Origin: Natronoarchaeum philippinense
Lineage (GTDB): Archaea; Halobacteriota; Halobacteria; Halobacteriales; Natronoarchaeaceae
Length of the DNA stretch: 64,000 nucleotides
NCBI RefSeq assembly: GCF_900215575.1
Contig: NZ_OBEJ01000001.1
Coordinates: 1,006,588 to 1,070,587 of the forward strand
Direction: 5' to 3'
The notes under the pieces are model-generated. The model ran no database searches. It was given only the letters and a program-made list of their open reading frames with translations, and was not told the DNA's origin. Both the position numbers and the translations under genes were made by a program. Shown here one piece after another: positions 1 through 6,530 of this stretch (position 1 is the first letter of the stretch; each line of letters starts with the position of its first letter).

Positions 1-401
1 TTGCGGTAGTACTCCAGCAGCGCCTGAGCGTCCTCCGCGGCGAGCTTCGTGTCGCTCGTCTCCTCGGCGCGCGAGAGGCTCGGGATGTCGACCTTCTCCG
101 GCAGATCCTCGTCGACGGCGTCGATCCGAGCGCAGTAGTCGAGCAGCTGCTTCACCGCGACCATCTTGCCCTTCACCGTCACCGGCTCGTCGCCCATCGA
201 CTGCCGATCGCGCTTGAACTGGTCGATGGTCCAGCCGGAGATCTCGCTGACCTGCTCGACATCGTGCTCCTCGCACCACTCGACGAACTGCGTGAGCCGG
301 TATCCATAGCTCCGGATCGTGTGGTCCGAAGAGTCCGCCCGGAGGTCGTCGAGGTAGTACTCGCGCGCCTCCGCGGGCGTCAGGTCATCGGGAGCCTGCA
401 T
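1..401 (-). CDS. Tyrosine recombinase/integrase, N-terminal part (cut by window edge)
   Basis: Translation from ATG at 401 gives a typical haloarchaeal integrase N-terminus. A helical SAM-like core-binding domain begins around DLTPAEAREYYLDDLRADSS, followed by TIRSYGYRLTQFVEWCEEH. A linker (TSDTKLAAEDAQALLEYYR) then runs towards the catalytic domain, which is beyond the left edge. The start overlaps the upstream gene by 17 bp. It is the last gene of a minus-strand operon that begins near 2139. Its 3' end points at the presumed left attachment site, so it is the best candidate for the integrase that placed the element at tRNA-Trp. Confidence 0.85.
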   Translation of the reverse strand, partial: MQAPDDLTPAEAREYYLDDLRADSSDHTIRSYGYRLTQFVEWCEEHDVEQVSEISGWTIDQFKRDRQSMGDEPVTVKGKMVAVKQLLDYCARIDAVDEDLPEKVDIPSLSRAEETSDTKLAAEDAQALLEYYR

Positions 402-690
402 CGCCCACCCCCATCGCGTCGAGCGCTCTGCGGAGCATCTCCTCGTCGGCGCCGTTGGCGCGATGTACGAGCTGCCGGATCATCCGATCCGTCTCGGTCG
501 TGCGCCGCGGCGACGGCCACGGCACGCCCCGGACCTCCACCCAGAGTTCGTACATCGCGCGCTCGTCGAGCGAGATCTCGACGCGACCGCCGTCGTCGGT
601 GGTCAGCGCGAGCGTGTAGCCCTCCCCGCGCGGACGCGGGCCGTAGGAGATCGCCGGCCGGTCGCCGGTGACGCGGTAGCGATCAGTCAC
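385..690 (-). CDS. Hypothetical element protein, 101 aa
   Basis: A soluble acidic protein with GTG start at 690, inside a GTGA overlap with the stop of the upstream gene. The first half looks like a small beta domain (YTLALTTDDGGRVEISLDE), and the rest is charged helix. I do not recognise the family. It sits directly before the integrase gene in the same operon, so a role as integrase accessory or excision factor is possible but is only a guess from position. Confidence 0.7.
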   Translation of the reverse strand: MTDRYRVTGDRPAISYGPRPRGEGYTLALTTDDGGRVEISLDERAMYELWVEVRGVPWPSPRRTTETDRMIRQLVHRANGADEEMLRRALDAMGVGDAGSR

Positions 691-887
691 GGCGATCCCT
701 CCGACTTCGCAGCGCGTTCGAGGAGCGCCTCGGGGCTCCAGCCGCCGGTACTGTTCGACTCACGGACTACGGGATCGTCGAACATGTTCCCGCAGTCGTT
801 GCAGTAGAAGTCGTGATCCGACCGAGACCGCGAGGTGATCGCCGACGAATCGCACGCCGGACAGACCTCGATCTCGTCGCCCGTCAC
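687..887 (-). CDS. Zinc-ribbon protein, 66 aa
   Basis: GTG start at 887 within a GTGA overlap with the upstream gene, and the same kind of overlap at its own end. The N-terminal 35 residues form a zinc ribbon with two Cys pairs (CPACDSS, then YCNDCGNMF), like the ribbon of TFIIB or RNA polymerase subunits. The C-terminus is a short helix. Such proteins are common in haloviruses and usually bind DNA or a protein partner. The exact role is unknown. Confidence 0.75.
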   Translation of the reverse strand: MTGDEIEVCPACDSSAITSRSRSDHDFYCNDCGNMFDDPVVRESNSTGGWSPEALLERAAKSEGSP

Positions 888-1312
888 GACTGATCACCCT
901 GATCTGCCTCCTCAGGATCAATGCGCTTCAACGCTGGCGCGTCCGGTTCGTGCTCGGCGCACGCCCAGTACCGGAAAACTGGGCCAGCGGGCGGTTCAAG
1001 GCCCTCAAATTGTGCGACTGCCGGGACGCATTCGCCTCGATGCTCACGGTGGTCACACGTCGGGTAATCAGCACCGTTCTCGACAGTGCCGCCGTCGGGA
1101 AGCACCTCGTTGTCGTCCTTGAGCGGTGGATCCTCGTTGCGCAAGTCGACGACCTCCGACCGGTCCCACGACGATTGCTCTCGGCGCTGGTCGCGGCAGG
1201 TGACACAGCTAACCGTGTTCCGGCTGATTCGGATCGCGTGATGACCACGGGGACAGACCAACGGATCGATCGTATGCTCGGCGCTGACATCGAAGTCCGA
1301 GTCAATGCTCAT
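884..1312 (-). CDS. Putative zinc-binding protein, 142 aa
   Basis: The N-terminus has CPRGHHAI and, 17 residues later, CVTC, which is a likely zinc knuckle of the CxxGH type often seen in haloarchaeal virus proteins. A second Cys/His cluster (TCDHREHRGEC, then WACAEHEP) lies in the C-terminal half, so two metal sites are possible. The protein is acidic and has no membrane segment. It is co-transcribed with the genes on both sides. Function is not recognised. Confidence 0.7.
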   Translation of the reverse strand: MSIDSDFDVSAEHTIDPLVCPRGHHAIRISRNTVSCVTCRDQRREQSSWDRSEVVDLRNEDPPLKDDNEVLPDGGTVENGADYPTCDHREHRGECVPAVAQFEGLEPPAGPVFRYWACAEHEPDAPALKRIDPEEADQGDQS

Positions 1313-1409
1313 CGTTGCCCTCCATGTTCTCCAGCAGTCGATCGGCCTCGTGGCGGGGAATCGAGAGACGTTCGGCGAGTTCGACGACGCGCTCGTCTCG
1401 CTCGCTCAC
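1302..1409 (-). CDS. Small ORF, 35 aa
   Basis: GTG start at 1409 forms a GTGA overlap with the stop of the PadR-type gene, and the end overlaps the start of the next gene by 11 bp. The peptide (SERDERVVELAERLSIPRHE and so on) is a charged amphipathic helix that resembles a single HTH or ribbon-helix unit. The perfect fit between two genes and the coupled start are the main support. Nothing further can be said about function. Confidence 0.5.
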   Translation of the reverse strand: MSERDERVVELAERLSIPRHEADRLLENMEGNDEH

Positions 1410-1873
1410 GCTTCGAGCACCTCGTTCAGGGCGGCCGCGAGATCTCGAAGGACCTTCCGGCCGCGGGCTGTCAGCTCGTAGCTGTTTGTACGCTGGTCCA
1501 GCATCCCCTTTTCGACCAGCCCGATCTCGACCAACTCGTCGAGGTTCGGGTACAGTCGGCCGTGGTGGATCTCCTCGCCGTACTCGTCCTCGATGTGATT
1601 CTTGATTTCGAGTCCGTACGGCGGCTCGTCTTGGGACTGCTCGACGGACGCGATCGCCTCCAGGAGGTCGCGCTGGAAGCCAGTCAGATCGGTCCGGGTG
1701 ATCTTGATGATCCCGCCGTCAGGCGCGACCGTCGGACTGCAGTCGTGGTCGGCCAGCTCGCCCAGCGTCTCGAACGGCGTCGAGCAGAGGTCGCAGTAGT
1801 GCGCGTCGCCCTCGAGGAACGCGGCGCGATCGGAGTCGGTACTCGGTCGGTCGGCTGTGGTGTCATCGGTCAT
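1406..1873 (-). CDS. PadR-type winged-helix regulator with N-terminal C2H2 zinc finger
   Basis: 155 aa from ATG at 1873; codons upstream of this lie beyond the promoter. Residues about 25-45 make a C2H2-like finger (HYCDLCSTPFETLGELADHDC has the Cys, Cys, His pattern). The C-terminal 90 residues are a PadR winged helix: an N-terminal helix (TGFQRDLLEAIAS), GLEIKNHIEDEYGEEIHHGR and the wing strand EKGMLDQRTNSYELTARGR. PadR proteins usually repress. Its promoter carries a 22-bp palindrome that recurs before another gene at 4.45 kb, so it may regulate itself and that gene. Confidence 0.85.
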   Translation of the reverse strand: MTDDTTADRPSTDSDRAAFLEGDAHYCDLCSTPFETLGELADHDCSPTVAPDGGIIKITRTDLTGFQRDLLEAIASVEQSQDEPPYGLEIKNHIEDEYGEEIHHGRLYPNLDELVEIGLVEKGMLDQRTNSYELTARGRKVLRDLAAALNEVLEA

Positions 1874-1910
1874 AGTTGTCTGGGATCTGTGTTCTGAGCG
1901 AGACGCTACG

Positions 1911-1961
1911 GTACAAAAACTCGTTTTCAAGGCCGGAGTGGAAGTGAAACTGGTCACTTCC
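1911..1961 (-). promoter_or_regulatory. Promoter and palindromic operator of the PadR-type gene
   Basis: A TATA-like stretch (1911-1919) lies about 40 nt before the ATG. Next to it is a 34-bp block (1926-1959) that recurs at 4453-4486 with 3 differences and no gaps. The block holds the perfect inverted repeat GGAAGTGA-N6-TCACTTCC (1940-1961), which also overlaps the stop codon of the neighbouring gene. Spacing between TATA and operator is the same at both sites. Confidence 0.65.
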
Positions 1962-2139
1962 GAACACCCGAAAACTGTCGCAGCGTCAGCGTTGCGACGC
2001 CGTGCCCGCAGGGCTCGACGGAGTGACGGCCCGGCCCCATCGTCGACACGGCGGTGATCTCCCTGCCACACTGCGGGCAGGTCGGCGATTCCTCGGTCGG
2101 TTCGGGACTTTTATGCCCCGAGTGGACTTCCGTTTGCAT
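1954..2139 (-). CDS. Zinc-ribbon protein, 61 aa
   Basis: Residues CPQCGREI near the middle and CGHGVATL near the C-terminus give a four-ligand zinc site (CxxC plus CxH). The short protein is otherwise disordered. ATG at 2139 is chosen; an in-frame start 15 bp upstream (2154) is equally open. It is the first gene of the leftward operon that ends in the integrase. Its last codons overlap the operator of the PadR-type gene. Confidence 0.6.
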   Translation of the reverse strand: MQTEVHSGHKSPEPTEESPTCPQCGREITAVSTMGPGRHSVEPCGHGVATLTLRQFSGVRK

Positions 2140-2154
2140 GCTTCCGTACCACAT

Positions 2155-2387
2155 CTACGGGAGCGTCGCGGACCCGGTGTCATCAGCACCGGTCCGCTTG
2201 GTTTTCAAGAGGACCTGAACGACCAGGCCCGCGTATCGATCCCGTGAACAGTCCGTTTAGATGCCAACTACTAATACCTTTGCACAATATCTTGCAACTG
2301 CACAATGTATCTTTCAGAACTGGCGCATAAGGTGCGTAAGGAAACATATTCGGTGCGACTAAGGAACGCTAAGGAGGATTCGGGGGT
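2155..2387 (+). promoter_or_regulatory. AT-rich control region before the phiH1-type repressor gene
   Basis: This 230-bp noncoding stretch is clearly AT-richer than its surroundings. It contains the near-repeats TGCACAATAT (2281-2290) and TGCACAATGT (2299-2308). It also contains four TAAGG units arranged as two similar blocks, TAAGGTGCGTAAGGA (2328-2342) and TAAGGAACGCTAAGGA (2360-2375). A Shine-Dalgarno GGAGG (2373-2377) precedes the ATG at 2388. The repeats look like operator half-sites for the repressor encoded just downstream. Confidence 0.55.
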
Positions 2388-2699
2388 ATGCGTCCCCGGG
2401 TTAATTGGATGACCGAAGCCGATGTCGCCATTCTGGAGTTCTTCTATGAACTCGGTGATGTCGATGATGACCGCGTAGTCCTTCCGCCCGGAACAGTTTA
2501 CGAGAACCTCGTTGAGCAGTTAGGGGTCCTCCAGAAGAGCAAAAGCACAATCTCTCGTCGCATGAAAAAGCTATCTGAAGAGGACCTATTAGAAAAGATT
2601 CCAGACACTCGCGGGACCTACTACCGGATCACTGACGTAGGCGTTGACTACTTGGAGGGGAACGTCGACGCCGACGATCTCGAAGAACCCGAAAATTAA
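2388..2699 (+). CDS. PhiH1-repressor-like winged-helix protein, 103 aa
   Basis: The start PRVNWMTEADVAILEFFYEL and the HTH region KSTISRRMKKLSEEDLLEKI, followed by the wing GTYYRITDVGVDYLEG, are typical of the haloarchaeal family named after the phage phiH1 repressor. It has a strong Shine-Dalgarno site and a leader with repeated motifs. Base composition is lower in GC than its neighbours. It probably controls the lysogeny decision of the element, either through its own leader or the facing operons. Confidence 0.85.
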   Translation: MRPRVNWMTEADVAILEFFYELGDVDDDRVVLPPGTVYENLVEQLGVLQKSKSTISRRMKKLSEEDLLEKIPDTRGTYYRITDVGVDYLEGNVDADDLEEPEN

Positions 2700-2715
2700 C
2701 TCGTGACCAGACGGC

Positions 2716-3543
2716 TCACGCAGAGATCACGCACCGACGGTGGGGCTCATCGTACTCCGTGTTGACTGTCCCACTTGTTGCTGTGCCCGGTAGCGCCCTG
2801 ACTTCGGCATCGAACGATGGCGGTATTTCAACGCAGTTGTCGGTCTTGAATGGCTGTGCCGACGTTTCGAGTGTCGCCGTCTCTCCGTGTGGAACTATCC
2901 CTGTAAGTTCGACTCGATTCTCAGTATCACCGATGCGAAGGTCCTGTACCGATGCTGGCGCGTTCCCTGTGTTCTCAATCTCGATCGACGCTGCCCCCGT
3001 TTCCTTGTCGACGCTCCCACCGACGATCTCCAGTTCCGGCTCAACACCGAACTTTGCCGTCGAGACGGCGGCGTCCTGAAGCGATGCTTGTGAGTCTTGA
3101 GAGTAGTCAGAGAGTTGAATGTCGTACCCGACAAGTCGCCACGTTCCGGACCGGACTGCGTCGAATGACCCCAGAGATCCGAAAACGTCGATCTCCATCT
3201 TGTCTTCGTACACCGGTGGTTCCCCGCTGTAGACGAAATCGGGAGCGTTCTGGTTCGGTCCGTAGAGTGCGATCGCGTTCATCCTTTCAGTGTTCTCGAA
3301 GGTGACAACCAGCGTCCCGTCCGGTTTCCACTTGACGCTCTCGAATTTACTCGTGAAGAACCCGAACTCGTGGTGTCCCTCGTCAGAGTATCCGAGAATG
3401 TCTGCGCGTGCTTTCTGGAGATCACCATCGTAACGAAGAAACCCAGCAGCACCTGCTCCTGCACCACCAACACCCAACATCGTGAGGAACGGCCGACGCC
3501 GCAATCGGAACCTCAAACGCTTGTCTGGTCGACGATCAGTCAT
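2716..3543 (-). CDS. Tat-exported hypothetical protein, 275 aa
   Basis: The N-terminus has a twin-arginine signal (RLRRRPFLTMLGVGGAGAGA, R15-R17 region) followed by a hydrophobic stretch to about residue 35. The mature part is beta-rich. Near the C-terminus it has a CARDB-like surface domain (ASIEIENTGNAPASVQDLRI, then LTGIVPHGETATLET) and an isolated Cys pair. A TATTTGTTA box at 3564-3572 is 25 nt before the ATG, so the mRNA is leaderless. GC is lower than in adjacent genes. It could be a surface or superinfection-exclusion protein expressed from the integrated state; this is inference. Confidence 0.75.
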   Translation of the reverse strand: MTDRRPDKRLRFRLRRRPFLTMLGVGGAGAGAAGFLRYDGDLQKARADILGYSDEGHHEFGFFTSKFESVKWKPDGTLVVTFENTERMNAIALYGPNQNAPDFVYSGEPPVYEDKMEIDVFGSLGSFDAVRSGTWRLVGYDIQLSDYSQDSQASLQDAAVSTAKFGVEPELEIVGGSVDKETGAASIEIENTGNAPASVQDLRIGDTENRVELTGIVPHGETATLETSAQPFKTDNCVEIPPSFDAEVRALPGTATSGTVNTEYDEPHRRCVISA

Positions 3544-3563
3544 TGCTCTGGTGACTATTCTGA

Positions 3564-3572
3564 GTTAACAAA
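3564..3572 (-). promoter_or_regulatory. TATA box TATTTGTTA (gene at 2716-3543)
   Basis: The box lies 21-29 nt before the ATG and is identical to the one at 4082-4090. The flanking bases are also alike: GAG, one variable base, then TAACAAATA on the plus strand. Confidence 0.65.
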
Positions 3573-3591
3573 TAACCACGTGGTAGGAGAG

Positions 3592-4059
3592 CTAAATCAC
3601 GGCCAGCCAGACGAACACGGCGAGGAACGCGATCACGCCGATCGCCTTTGCGACGGTCCAGAGCGTCAGCCCGCCCGCGCTCTCCTCGACCTCGTCTTCG
3701 GCGTCCTGCTCGTCCTCGCGTTTGATCGAGCCGTCGACGGCGACATCCGGACTTCGATCGTCGATGATCTCGTCTTTCGACGGCGTCCGGCCGTAGGTCT
3801 GTGCGTCGGCGGTCTCGTACTGCGTCTCTTGCTCCTCGCCGTCGACTTCCCGCAGCACCCCGCCCGCTTGTACGACCTTGGTTCGGTGCTGGGCTGTGCT
3901 CATCGACTCGTCGCGCCACTTCTCATCGTCGCTCTCGGCGTTCCTGAACGAACAGTCGTGATTCTCGGGGAGTCGGTGGTTCGAGCAGAACGATCCACCG
4001 CAGTAGCCGCACTCGTACGGCATGTTCGTCCCGTCGCTACAGAAGTCGCAACTCGCCAT
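3592..4059 (-). CDS. AN1-type zinc-finger membrane protein, 155 aa
   Basis: ATG at 4059 is chosen because it lies 27 nt from a TATTTGTTA box. Residues 3-38 form an AN1-type finger: CDFC, ECGYC, SFCSNHRLPENHDC, with the expected Cys and His ligands. The middle is acidic and disordered. The last 22 residues (LWTVAKAIGVIAFLAVFVWL) are a membrane anchor, so the finger faces the cytoplasm. AN1-plus-TM proteins also occur as cellular genes in haloarchaea, and the role here is unknown. Confidence 0.8.
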   Translation of the reverse strand: MASCDFCSDGTNMPYECGYCGGSFCSNHRLPENHDCSFRNAESDDEKWRDESMSTAQHRTKVVQAGGVLREVDGEEQETQYETADAQTYGRTPSKDEIIDDRSPDVAVDGSIKREDEQDAEDEVEESAGGLTLWTVAKAIGVIAFLAVFVWLAVI

Positions 4060-4081
4060 TACAACCCTCAAAACACCGAGC

Positions 4082-4090
4082 TAACAAATA
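4082..4090 (-). promoter_or_regulatory. TATA box TATTTGTTA (AN1 gene)
   Basis: Centred 27 nt before the ATG at 4059, giving a leaderless transcript. It is the same box as at 3564-3572. Confidence 0.65.
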
Positions 4091-4091
4091 G

Positions 4092-4415
4092 CTATCTCGT
4101 TGCTCGGTGTCGGCGCCGCTGGGCGCTCCAGTTGCCACGATCGGCGACGAGTTCGACCGCGTCCCACGGGATCTCCTTGTCCAGTTTCTTGTCGTAGATC
4201 TCCCAGTGCTCGGGATGGACATCGTCGCCGTTCTCGGCCTGCTGTCGGCACGACCGACACCAGACGTGGTTGTTCGTCCGGTCCCAGTCGGTGTGGCCGT
4301 TCGGACAGACGTACCGGTAGCGCTCGACCGCGTTGCTCCGGTCGATGCGGACTGTTTGGTGTCTGTCGTCAGGACTGCTTCCATCAGCCGCCAGAGTAGT
4401 TCCAGTGACCGACAT
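4092..4415 (-). CDS. Zinc-ribbon protein, 107 aa
   Basis: The start at 4415 (MSVTGTTLAAD) fits a TATA box centred near 4443. A CPNGHTDWDRTNNHVWCRSC segment at about residues 37-56 forms a zinc ribbon. It resembles the CxxGH-CxxC finger proteins carried by many haloarchaeal plasmids and viruses. The C-terminus is charged. It is divergent from the recombinase gene at 4559 and shares the operator block of the PadR-type gene, so the two genes are likely co-regulated. Confidence 0.75.
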   Translation of the reverse strand: MSVTGTTLAADGSSPDDRHQTVRIDRSNAVERYRYVCPNGHTDWDRTNNHVWCRSCRQQAENGDDVHPEHWEIYDKKLDKEIPWDAVELVADRGNWSAQRRRHRATR

Positions 4416-4440
4416 CACAACTTGCCGATGCGACGTGGGG

Positions 4441-4488
4441 TAAAAGGCATTCTTCAAGGGCGGAGTGAAAGTGAAACTGGTCAGTTGG
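4441..4488 (-). promoter_or_regulatory. Promoter with second copy of the operator block
   Basis: TATA-like CCTTTTA (4441-4447 region) lies about 28 nt before the ATG at 4415. Upstream of it is the 34-bp block 4453-4486, a copy of 1926-1959. The palindrome is imperfect here (AACTGA-N6-TCACTT), which suggests a weaker site. Confidence 0.65.
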
Positions 4489-4501
4489 CACCTACTCGAA
4501 G

Positions 4502-4527
4502 GTACGATTCTACTAACAGAAACGTAC
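4502..4527. promoter_or_regulatory. Inverted repeat before recombinase gene
   Basis: GTACGATTCT, six bases, AGAAACGTAC: 10-bp arms with one mismatch. It lies 32 bp before the start of the recombinase gene and 14 bp from the operator block. It is a likely operator or recombinase accessory site. Confidence 0.5.
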
Positions 4528-4558
4528 ATTCAAGGGTGTGGCAGCCGACTTCCTTTAT

Positions 4559-5185
4559 ATGTCGACCAACCCCAGCGCCGGCCGCTCGACAAACTCGAAC
4601 ATTCGTTGGCTCAAGCCAGATCAGGTCGAGGCGATGCGCGACGCCGCACACGAGGGGCGCCACGGCCCCCGCGACGACGCGATCGTGACGCTGCTCTACG
4701 ACACCGGCCTCCGTCGCGGCGAACTCGTCCAGGTCGATCGAGCGATGCTCGACCTCGACGAAGAGCAGCTCCGGATCCCAGCGTCGATCCAGAAGGACTA
4801 CCCGAACGACAACAGCCCGAGCGCCGCGACGTTCCAACTCGACCCGAGCGGCGATCTCCGAACCGTCCGAACGCTTCGGATGTACCTCGGCGCCCGTGAC
4901 GATGACAGCGCGGCGCTGTTCCCGAGCCGAAAGTCCGACCGGATGAGCGGGAAGGGAATCAACGACGTTGTGAAACGGGCGGCACGCCGCGCCGACGTTC
5001 AACCGTTCGCGTACGCGGGACGCGGGGAACCCGACGATGTCTCGGCGCACACGCTCCGGCACAGCGTCGCGTGGCGGATGCTTCGAGCCGAGGAGGGGAA
5101 CACGCTCTACGATGTCCGGAACCGACTCCGTCACGCGACGATCCTCACGACCGAGCGGAAGTACGATCACTTCGAGACGATCTGA
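4559..5185 (+). CDS. Short tyrosine recombinase (catalytic domain only), 208 aa
   Basis: Start at 4559 (MSTNPSAGRS). The whole protein is a catalytic domain: Arg in TGLRRGEL (R52/R53), the HTLRH box (H164, R167), second His in RLRHATILTTER (H192) and nucleophile Tyr in KYDHF (Y202). The N-terminal core-binding domain of ordinary integrases is absent; only about 20 residues precede the fold. It could act as resolvase, invertase or a second integrase beside the recombinase at the left edge. It stands alone on the plus strand behind an inverted repeat. Confidence 0.85.
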   Translation: MSTNPSAGRSTNSNIRWLKPDQVEAMRDAAHEGRHGPRDDAIVTLLYDTGLRRGELVQVDRAMLDLDEEQLRIPASIQKDYPNDNSPSAATFQLDPSGDLRTVRTLRMYLGARDDDSAALFPSRKSDRMSGKGINDVVKRAARRADVQPFAYAGRGEPDDVSAHTLRHSVAWRMLRAEEGNTLYDVRNRLRHATILTTERKYDHFETI

Positions 5186-5282
5186 TTTCTGGATTCAACT
5201 CCTCGTCGTGCTCGATGTCGTGCTCGTCGGCGTACCGGATTATCAGAACAGAAAAGCGTACGCTGACCGCGGTGAAAGTGAT

Positions 5283-5504
5283 CTATTCATGCCGAATGCG
5301 TTCTTGACTCTCAAAAATGTCGGTCAGTAGTCTGTGCACACCAAGCCCCAGAGCAATTCCCAATAGAGCGGCGCCGGCAAACGCGATACGCAGTCTCCAG
5401 TACCATAGCCCAACAGTGATACCAGCCAAGCCGAGAATCAACGAAGTTAGATAAACTGTGCCGTACAGGCCTTCTCGCTCCAAAAAGCGTCTGATTGCAT
5501 TCAT
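5283..5504 (-). CDS. Small membrane protein, 73 aa, two TM segments
   Basis: Two hydrophobic helices (about residues 14-33 and 38-58) with a short turn (WYWRLR) between them and a charged tail. It is the last gene of the long leftward operon that starts at 10066. Family not recognised. Confidence 0.65.
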   Translation of the reverse strand: MNAIRRFLEREGLYGTVYLTSLILGLAGITVGLWYWRLRIAFAGAALLGIALGLGVHRLLTDIFESQERIRHE

Positions 5505-5510
5505 GGAATT

Positions 5511-5714
5511 TTACTCGGCGTCGTCCTTCCAGCGAACGATTACGTCGAACTCGGCGCCGCACTCGTGACAGAAGCCGAGTGAGAGATTCACGCGAGGCTG
5601 GTATCCAGGGCCGTCCTCGTCGTCTGGATCGCAGAACGGGCACGGTGTAGTGAGGCCCTCGTACTCCGCCTCAAACTCTCGTTGCTCGATTACGTCGTCG
5701 TTGTTGTCTTTCAT
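5511..5714 (-). CDS. Zinc-ribbon protein, 67 aa
   Basis: CPFCDPDDEDG and, 24 residues later, FCHECGAEFDV give a four-Cys zinc ribbon. ATG at 5714 leaves a 10-bp gap to the upstream gene; an in-frame ATG at 5735 would overlap it by 11 bp and cannot be excluded. It is the only soluble zinc-binding protein among the membrane genes of this operon. Confidence 0.65.
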   Translation of the reverse strand: MKDNNDDVIEQREFEAEYEGLTTPCPFCDPDDEDGPGYQPRVNLSLGFCHECGAEFDVIVRWKDDAE

Positions 5715-5724
5715 CGATGGGAAA

Positions 5725-6009
5725 TTACTCTTCATCCCACGGGACGCTCGTGAGATCCTCTTCGTCGTCCGGCTCTACCCATCGAGCTGCCAGCGCCATT
5801 GCGCTATCGCATATGCCGCCGAACAGGCCGATGCTGACCATGATCGTTCCGGCCACCACGAGTGACGATCGCGTCGTCAGCCACGTCGCTGCCTGCTCCG
5901 GGTAAAGCGTGACGTAGGCGCTCACGAAGAGCGCCCAGAGAACCAGACCGGCTGCGAGCGAGCGCTCGCGACGCTTCCACTTCGCCGTTTCGCTGTCAGT
6001 GTCGTGCAT
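5725..6009 (-). CDS. Membrane protein, 94 aa, two TM segments
   Basis: A positively charged N-terminus (KWKRRERSL) is followed by a first TM (about 20-38), a short outside loop and a second TM (about 49-72). The C-terminus is very acidic (EPDDEEDL). The positive-inside rule places both ends in the cytoplasm. Unrecognised family within the membrane-protein operon. Confidence 0.65.
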   Translation of the reverse strand: MHDTDSETAKWKRRERSLAAGLVLWALFVSAYVTLYPEQAATWLTTRSSLVVAGTIMVSIGLFGGICDSAMALAARWVEPDDEEDLTSVPWDEE

Positions 6010-6010
6010 G

Positions 6011-6196
6011 TCAGTCAGATCGTGTTAGGTTCCGAGCCTTCCGTTTGTGCAGTTTTCCGTCGGTGCCATCCTCGTACCCGTCGTCGTACCCACTTCGGTA
6101 TCCGCGCTGGTGTCCGGTGTACAGCCCGCCGATCATTGCGACGAGCGCAACCAGTTCCCAGTACGTTTGCGGGAGTTCGATTAGTGTCTCAAGCAT
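6011..6196 (-). CDS. Small membrane protein with Gly-Tyr-Asp repeats, 61 aa
   Basis: The start MLETLIELPQ at 6196 precedes one TM segment (YWELVALVAMIGGLYTG). A GY/DG-rich stretch follows (QRGYRSGYDDGYEDGTDG), then a basic tail. The GYxxGYxxGY pattern resembles glycine-zipper or nucleic-acid-binding tails. It lies 17 bp after the upstream gene in the operon. Confidence 0.6.
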   Translation of the reverse strand: MLETLIELPQTYWELVALVAMIGGLYTGHQRGYRSGYDDGYEDGTDGKLHKRKARNLTRSD

Positions 6197-6213
6197 GTTG
6201 CATCGAAGGTGGA

Positions 6214-6438
6214 TTAGGCCGCGATTCTTTGCCGTCGACGCCCAAAGATAGCTCCGAACAGCATCGTCACGCCCAGCATCTCCCACAAAAGCAAGAAGCC
6301 GGCCGTGAACATGAATTGTAGTTCTGGTGTATCGATCCCAGCTGCTGGCAGGAACGCAATGAACTGTTCGATCATCATGAACGGTACGATCATCAACGCG
6401 AGGCCGATCAAGGCCACAACGATTCTGATAAGGATCAT
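6214..6438 (-). CDS. Small membrane protein, 74 aa, two TM segments
   Basis: Start at 6438 (MILIRIVVALIGLALMIVPF) overlaps the stop of the upstream gene by one base (TAATG), which indicates coupled translation. The first TM is at residues 2-25 and the second at about 48-66, with a basic tail (GRRRQR). Unrecognised. Confidence 0.65.
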   Translation of the reverse strand: MILIRIVVALIGLALMIVPFMMIEQFIAFLPAAGIDTPELQFMFTAGFLLLWEMLGVTMLFGAIFGRRRQRIAA

Positions 6439-6530
6439 TAGAGAGCGCCTGCGCGTAGTGCTATCCAAACCAGTCCGATCACCGTACCAGCAGCGAACGC
6501 TTTCAAAAAGACATCGAATAGTCCCGTCAT
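6438..6530 (-). CDS. Micro-membrane protein, 30 aa
   Basis: MTGLFDVFLKAFAAGTVIGL is almost entirely one TM helix. It is supported by a 4-bp ATGA overlap with the gene before it and the TAATG overlap with the gene after it. Such very short hydrophobic proteins can be holin-like or envelope components, but no evidence points to one or the other. Confidence 0.5.
   Translation of the reverse strand: MTGLFDVFLKAFAAGTVIGLVWIALRAGAL

Noticed and set aside
950-1897. Open frame of 315 codons on the plus strand
   Set aside because: It runs antisense to four well-fitted minus-strand genes with zinc-finger and PadR motifs. Long antisense frames are expected in GC-rich DNA and its product has no recognisable domain.
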